Assembly (NCBI RefSeq): GCF_900104795.1
Contig: NZ_FNTG01000001.1
Span: 930,001-994,000 of the forward strand
Direction: 5' to 3'
DNA: 64,000 nucleotides
Origin: Burkholderia sp. WP9
GTDB taxonomy: Bacteria > Pseudomonadota > Gammaproteobacteria > Burkholderiales > Burkholderiaceae
Part shown: piece after piece, positions 57,802 to 64,000 of the stretch
Layout of the letters: each line of letters starts with the position of its first letter
Position numbering within the stretch: position 1 is the first letter of the stretch
The notes under the pieces: model-generated
Database searches by the model: none
What the model was told of the DNA's origin: nothing
Seen by the model: the letters and a program-made list of their open reading frames with translations, nothing else
Translations under genes and position numbers: made by a program

Positions 57802-59019
57802 TCAGAGGGGGGCGCGTTCGATCGGGCAGGTCATGCAATGGCCGCCGCCGCGTCCGCGGCCCAACTCGCCGCTCGGGATCGTGATGACTTCCACCCCCGC
57901 CTTGCGCAGCAGCGTGTTGGTGTACACATTGCGGTTGTAAGCGACGACGATGCCCGGCGCGAGCGCGATCACGTTGTTGCCGTCGTCCCATTGCTCGCGC
58001 TCGGATTCCCACGTGTCGCCGCCGGTGGCGACGGTGCGCAGCGTGCCGATGCCCAGCGCCTGCCCGACCACTTGCAGAAACGGTGCGCTTTCGGGGCGCA
58101 CGTCGAGCTGGCCCGGCAGCTTGCCGGGGCGCAGACTCGTGCAACGGATGGCATCGACCACTTCTGGAAAGATCGTGACCAGGTCGCGATCGCAGAAGGT
58201 GAATACCGTGTCGAGGTGCATCGCGCCGCGCGAGCGCGGCAGTTGTGCGGCGATCACCTGCTTGACCGATTCGCGAGCGAACAGCGCGCGTGCGAGTTGC
58301 GCGACACCTTGCGGCGAGGTCCGCTCGCCCATGCCGATCAGCACGACGTCGCGCGACAGCGGCATGACATCGCCACCCTCGAGCGTCGCGCCACCGTGGT
58401 CCGCCTCCGGGCCGCCCCACCAGATGCGCGTCCCGCTGCTGAAGAGCGGATGAAAGCGGTAAATCGCGGCGGCGAGCAGCGTTTCCTGTTGCCGCGCCGG
58501 CCAGTACATCGATCCGAGCACGAGGCCGTCGTTGATCCAGCAACTGCTGTCGCGCGTAAAGAGCGTGTTGGGCAGCGGCGGGAGGATGAATCCCGCAGGC
58601 AGCGTGCATTGCGCGAGCAACCCGTCGGCCTTGAACGGCAATTCCGCCCGAACGATTCCGCCGATCAGGCGAGTCGCCAGTTCACTCGGCTCCATCTCCT
58701 GGAGCCACGGCCGCAGTTGTGCCGCCAGTTCCGCATCCACGGTGCCGGGCGCGAGCTTGTGTTCTAGCACCCAGTCGCGCGCCTCACGGCCTCGCAGAAT
58801 GTCGGCCAACAGATCGTGCATCTCGAGCACGTCGACGCCGTGCTCCTGCATCGTGCTGACAAACGCGTAATGGTCGTTCTTCGCCTGCGATACCCACAGC
58901 ACGTCGTCGAACAGCAAGTCGCGGCAATTGGCGGGTGTCAGGCGTGCCTGCGCAAGTCCCGGGCGGCAGACCATGACCTTGCGCAGTGTGCCTGTTTCGG
59001 AATAGACGCCGAATGTCAT
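57802..59019 (-). CDS. arcA: Arginine deiminase
   Basis: 405 residues. It converts arginine to citrulline and ammonia, the first step of the ADI pathway. Motifs: [51 protein letters not shown] with the catalytic His, and [10 protein letters not shown] with the nucleophilic Cys six residues from the C-terminal end. Second gene of the arc operon, between antiporter and transferase. Confidence 0.95.
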   Translation of the reverse strand: MTFGVYSETGTLRKVMVCRPGLAQARLTPANCRDLLFDDVLWVSQAKNDHYAFVSTMQEHGVDVLEMHDLLADILRGREARDWVLEHKLAPGTVDAELAAQLRPWLQEMEPSELATRLIGGIVRAELPFKADGLLAQCTLPAGFILPPLPNTLFTRDSSCWINDGLVLGSMYWPARQQETLLAAAIYRFHPLFSSGTRIWWGGPEADHGGATLEGGDVMPLSRDVVLIGMGERTSPQGVAQLARALFARESVKQVIAAQLPRSRGAMHLDTVFTFCDRDLVTIFPEVVDAIRCTSLRPGKLPGQLDVRPESAPFLQVVGQALGIGTLRTVATGGDTWESEREQWDDGNNVIALAPGIVVAYNRNVYTNTLLRKAGVEVITIPSGELGRGRGGGHCMTCPIERAPL

Positions 59020-59047
59020 CGAGTTTTCTCTCCTGAAGATCGCCGGA

Positions 59048-60529
59048 TTACAAGCCGAGCGCGCCGGTGGACAGCAGCCACGCCGCCACGGCCGCGAGCA
59101 CGAGCAGGCCCGCGAGGATCACTGCTTCGAACGGCTTGAACAGACGTGCGCCGCGTTCGCGCTTTGCCCAGCCGTACAGAAGCACGCCAGGCGCATAGAG
59201 CAGAGCGGAGAGCAGCAGATACTTGGGCCCGGCGGCGTAGAGCAGCCAGCAGCAATAAACGGTTGCGGCCGCACCGATCAGCATGTCGCGGGTTCGGGTG
59301 CCTTCCGCCGCCGCGTAGCCCTCGCCGCGTATGGCGATGCGAGTCGCGTAGACGGCGGAGAACAGGTACGGGATCAGGATCATCGAAGTCGCGAGCGAGA
59401 TCAGCGCCAGATAAGTCGCGTTGGAGACGAGCGTGATGATGAGAAACAGTTGCACGAGTCCGTTCGTGACCCAGAGTGCATTGGCGGGTACGCCGTGACT
59501 GTTTTCGCGCGCCAGAAACTTCGGCATGACGCCGCCGTTCGCCGGCGTGAAGAGTGTTTCCGCCGCCAGCAGGGTCCACGCCAGCAACGCGCCGCCGACC
59601 GATATCAGCAGGCCGAGACTGATGAGTACCGCGCCCCAGGCGCCGACGGCCTTGTCGAGCACGCCGGCCATCGACGGGTTCTTCATCGCGGCGAGTTCGC
59701 CTTGCGGGACGATCCCGAGCGACAGCAGGGAGACCGCCATCAGCAGGACCAGTACGACCGCGAAGCCGAGCAGGGTGGCGCGGCCGATATCCTCGCGCCG
59801 CTGCGCGCGGGCTGAGAACACGCTGGCGCCTTCGATACCGATGAACACCCACACGGTGATCAGCATGGTGCTTTTGACCTGCGTGAAGACGCTGCCGAGC
59901 TTCGCATTGCCCCAGAAGTCCTGCGCAATCACATGGCTTCTGAATGCAATGGCCGCGAGCACGATGAACAGCACGAGCGGAATCACCTTGGCGACGGTGG
60001 TGATCGCGTTGAGCACCGCCGCGCTGCGCACGCCGCGCAGGATCACCGCATGCATGATCCATAGCGCGATGGAGGCGCCCAGCACCGCCGCGGGCGTATT
60101 GCCCTCGCCGAACACGGGGAAAAAGTAGCCGAGCGTGCCGAACACGATGACGAGATAGCCGACGTTGCCGATCCACGCGCTGACCCAGTAACCCCAGGCC
60201 GAATTGAAGCCAACGAAGTCGCCGGCACCGGCCCGCGCGTAAGCGTAGATGCCGTTGTCGAGTTCGGGCTTGCGGGTCGTGAGCGTCTGATAGACGAAGG
60301 CGAGCATCAACATGCCGACGCCGGTGATCAGCCAGCCGATCAGGACAGCCGCGGCGCCCGCGCCGGAAGCCATGTTCTGCGGCAGGGAAAATACGCCGCT
60401 GCCGATCATCGAACCGATCACCAGCGCGGTGAGCAGGCCGAGCCGCAATGGTTTTGCCACGGCGTTGCCACTCCGGCCGGCCGGGGCGGGAGTGGAGGGT
60501 GCCGAAAATGAATCTGCCAGGTTCTTCAT
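59048..60529 (-). CDS. arcD: Arginine/ornithine antiporter ArcD
   Basis: 493 residues from MKNLADSF, with GAGG 6 bp before the ATG. A twelve-helix APC-family transporter: [22 protein letters not shown] holds the family's GSGVF motif, and [21 protein letters not shown] the second helix group. It exchanges external arginine for internal ornithine, bringing substrate without energy cost. First gene of the operon, with an ANR/FNR-type box 58 bp upstream, as known for arc operons in Pseudomonas. Confidence 0.93.
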   Translation of the reverse strand: MKNLADSFSAPSTPAPAGRSGNAVAKPLRLGLLTALVIGSMIGSGVFSLPQNMASGAGAAAVLIGWLITGVGMLMLAFVYQTLTTRKPELDNGIYAYARAGAGDFVGFNSAWGYWVSAWIGNVGYLVIVFGTLGYFFPVFGEGNTPAAVLGASIALWIMHAVILRGVRSAAVLNAITTVAKVIPLVLFIVLAAIAFRSHVIAQDFWGNAKLGSVFTQVKSTMLITVWVFIGIEGASVFSARAQRREDIGRATLLGFAVVLVLLMAVSLLSLGIVPQGELAAMKNPSMAGVLDKAVGAWGAVLISLGLLISVGGALLAWTLLAAETLFTPANGGVMPKFLARENSHGVPANALWVTNGLVQLFLIITLVSNATYLALISLATSMILIPYLFSAVYATRIAIRGEGYAAAEGTRTRDMLIGAAATVYCCWLLYAAGPKYLLLSALLYAPGVLLYGWAKRERGARLFKPFEAVILAGLLVLAAVAAWLLSTGALGL

Positions 60530-60560
60530 GACGGACCTCACCGTTCATCAGATAGCTGGA

Positions 60561-60601
60561 TTAGGTCACTTCGTGAAGGCTTGGCCGTTGATCTGGATCA
60601 G
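60561..60601 (-). promoter_or_regulatory. FNR-type promoter, arcDAB
   Basis: Box TTGATCTGGATCAG (60588-60601). The -10 is less certain: CCTAAT, CTAATC or TAATCC, 22-24 bp from the box. The box sequence is identical to that of the nitroreductase pair at 45117. Confidence 0.68.
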
Positions 60602-60706
60602 TCCGCGCAAGGTCGCGCCTTAGCGGGGCATGTCAGGCGATTGGGCGAACGGTTTGCGCGGGTCTGTGCGCAGCCTACGTATTTCTCGGTCCTATCTCTC
60701 AGACAT

Positions 60707-60747
60707 TTGATGAAAGTCAGTTTCGCGGCGCATTCCAGGAATATCTT
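60707..60747 (+). promoter_or_regulatory. FNR-type promoter, N-ATPase operon
   Basis: Box TTGATGAAAGTCAG (60707-60720), 21 bp, then TATCTT (60742-60747), 43 bp before atpD. Together with the arc box it covers the divergent arc/atp region. Confidence 0.68.
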
Positions 60748-60751
60748 TTGA

Positions 60752-62717
<1,966 letters not shown>

Positions 62718-62721
<4 letters not shown>

Positions 62722-63035
62722 GCACGCCACGGCACGACAAGCGCAATACCGAAGCCGACAGGCTGGCCGGCGCGGCGCAACAGGCTGCGGAGCGCGCGGC
62801 GCGTGGGCGCGAAGAGCCGGAGCCGTCGCTCGGCAGCCGGCTCGGCCAGATCGGCATTCTTGGCTGGGCGATCGTCGTGCCGACTTTGCTCGGGCTCGCG
62901 TTGGGGCACTGGCTCGACCGCACGTTCGGCACGCGGGTATTTTTCTCGGCGCCGCTTCTGATGTTAGGGGCGGCGCTCGGTTTCTGGTCCGCGTGGAAAT
63001 GGATGCATCGTCAACAGGGAACACACCGTGAATAG
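62718..63035 (+). CDS. atpQ: N-type ATPase AtpQ (AtpI-like) membrane protein
   Basis: 105 residues, start overlapping the atpC stop (ATGA). A charged N-terminus (RHDKRNTEADRLAGAAQQAAERAARGR) is followed by two membrane helices (IGILGWAIVVPTLLGLALGHWLD; FFSAPLLMLGAALGFWSAWKWM). This is the layout of AtpQ, a small subunit typical of N-ATPase operons and thought to help c-ring assembly or Mg2+/Ca2+ entry. Confidence 0.85.
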
Positions 63036-63321
63036 CGCGCTGGCATGGCCGCTACCGCCGCTCGCCGCCCAACTCGTGATCGGTCTCACGCTCGGCATGG
63101 TGGCCGGCGCGTGGCATTTCCTTTCGTTGCGCTGGAACTGGCCGCTGTTCGCAACGGGCAAAACGGCTGCGGCGCTCGCGCTGCAACTCGCGCGCATTGC
63201 GTTGACCTGTGCGGTGCTGCTGGTGCTCGCACGCATCGGTGCGCTCGCGCTGCTCGCCGGCATGGCAGGCGTGCTGCTCGCACGCAGGATCGCGCTACGG
63301 CGTTACGGAGGCCTGTCATGA
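63028..63321 (+). CDS. atpR: N-type ATPase AtpR membrane protein
   Basis: 97 residues from a GTG at 63028, overlapping the atpQ stop by 8 bp. Three hydrophobic helices: LAAQLVIGLTLGMVAGAWHFLSL, GKTAAALALQLARIALTCAVLLVLA and ALALLAGMAGVLLARRIAL. The conserved Arg in the second helix is a feature of AtpR and was proposed to face the c-ring carboxylates. It occurs only in N-ATPase operons. Confidence 0.85.
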   Translation: MNSALAWPLPPLAAQLVIGLTLGMVAGAWHFLSLRWNWPLFATGKTAAALALQLARIALTCAVLLVLARIGALALLAGMAGVLLARRIALRRYGGLS

Positions 63322-64000
63322 CCGAATCACCGCTCACGATCGCGCCGCTTCTGCGGATTGGACCCGTGGCGCTTACCTCGCCCGTGTTGATCACCTGGGC
63401 GATCATGGCCGTCGTCACGCTGGCGGCTGTCGTGCTGAGCCGAAGACTCTCGCTTGCGCCCGGCAAGACGCAAACCGCGGTTGAGCTGCTGGTCGAAACC
63501 ATCGACCAGCAGATTCGCGACACCATGCAAACCGAGGCCGCAACCTATCGCGCGCTGATCGGCACGCTGTTCATCTTCGTGCTGGTCGCCAACTGGTGCG
63601 CGCTGGTGCCGGGCGTCACGCCGCCCACCGCGCACCTCGAAACGGATGCCGCGCTCGCGTTGATCGTGCTTGGCGCGACGGTCGTCTATGGCATTCGCAG
63701 CCGGGGTGCCACGGGCTATCTCGCGTCGTTCGCGGAACCGAGCTGGGTAATGATTCCGCTAAACGTCGTCGAGCAGATCACGCGGACGTTTTCACTCGTC
63801 GTGCGCCTGTTCGGCAACGTCATGAGCGGCGTGTTCGTGATCGGCATTCTGCTGTCGCTTGCCGGCCTGCTGGTGCCGATTCCGCTCATGGCGCTCGATC
63901 TGCTCACGGGCGCGGTGCAGGCCTACATTTTTGCTGTTCTCTCGATGGTTTTCATCGGTGCCGCGATCGGCGATCCGCACCATGTCAGTGTCAAAAAGGG
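63318..64000 (+). CDS. atpB: N-type ATPase subunit a (runs off window)
   Basis: ATG at 63318 overlaps the atpR stop (ATGA), and the frame stays open to the edge, giving 227 residues. The essential Arg lies in SLVVRLFGNVMSG and the second conserved helix in LLTGAVQAYIFAVLSMVFIG. The N-terminus (MTESPLTIAPLLRIGPVALTSPV) is short. The remaining C-terminus is probably only a few residues. The c, b, alpha and gamma genes are expected beyond the window. Confidence 0.92.
   Translation, partial: MTESPLTIAPLLRIGPVALTSPVLITWAIMAVVTLAAVVLSRRLSLAPGKTQTAVELLVETIDQQIRDTMQTEAATYRALIGTLFIFVLVANWCALVPGVTPPTAHLETDAALALIVLGATVVYGIRSRGATGYLASFAEPSWVMIPLNVVEQITRTFSLVVRLFGNVMSGVFVIGILLSLAGLLVPIPLMALDLLTGAVQAYIFAVLSMVFIGAAIGDPHHVSVKK

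Noticed and set aside
59016..60548. 510-residue minus-strand frame overlapping arcD in another frame
   Set aside because: The alternative frame encodes the ArcD transporter with clear family motifs. This one is Arg-rich without helices.

Overview
The window is high-GC proteobacterial DNA. Gene content and order point to Burkholderia/Paraburkholderia, probably a secondary chromosome or megaplasmid: a burkholderial phosphonate (phn) cluster, many SDR/LysR/AraC accessory genes, two phasins, an N-type ATPase operon and a large FNR-controlled block. The genus is inferred; there is no rRNA or marker gene here. No tRNA, rRNA, CRISPR array or prophage was seen.

Layout. 1-5000: the start of a small secreted protein, then the proton-translocating transhydrogenase operon pntAA-pntAB-pntB (minus strand). 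pntB is split by a complete IS30-family insertion sequence with inverted ends and a probable 4-bp target duplication. 5100-11650: accessory redox genes with local regulators (SDR with divergent MarR; SDR, ene-reductase and AraC with divergent LysR; an NTF2-like DUF1348 protein). 11880-12600: a decayed MmgE/PrpD remnant and non-coding sequence.

12610-22910 is a complete 2-aminoethylphosphonate (AEP) module. PhnS, PhnT and a fused permease import AEP. PhnW converts it to phosphonoacetaldehyde, PhnY oxidises that to phosphonoacetate, and PhnA cleaves the C-P bond to acetate and phosphate. A FAD aminophosphonate oxidoreductase and a GntR-type PhnR complete the set. Matching palindromes in front of phnS and phnR are candidate PhnR operators. 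23100-25300 holds a YghU-like GST and two small uncharacterised genes.

25350-64000 is the most interesting part: about 38 kb of anoxia and dormancy functions. It contains an FNR with all four cluster cysteines, a PAS histidine kinase with a NarL-type regulator, an orphan histidine kinase, a receiver with Glu in place of the phospho-Asp, four universal stress proteins, a short HPF/RaiA protein, Hsp20, BON and CBS proteins, two phasins, two nitroreductase-fold proteins, three zinc alcohol dehydrogenases, a flavodoxin, a small cytochrome c, oleate hydratase, acetyl-CoA synthetase, a K+ channel, an APH/P-loop fusion kinase, arcD-arcA-arcB without arcC, and the start of an N-ATPase operon (atpD-C-Q-R-B). 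I found 16 FNR-like boxes (TTGAT/C-N4-A/GTCAA) in front of these units. Fifteen are followed, after 21-23 bp, by a plausible -10 hexamer in the correct orientation, as in FNR class II promoters. The block resembles the low-oxygen-activated (lxa) locus described in Burkholderia cenocepacia and, in function, the mycobacterial DosR dormancy regulon.

Inferred working model: when oxygen falls, FNR switches the block on. Arginine deiminase chemistry, the Na+-type ATPase and the K+ channel would maintain energy and ion gradients. HPF, Usp, Hsp20 and phasins would protect ribosomes, proteins and polyester granules. Dehydrogenases, flavodoxin and nitroreductases would handle surplus reductant.
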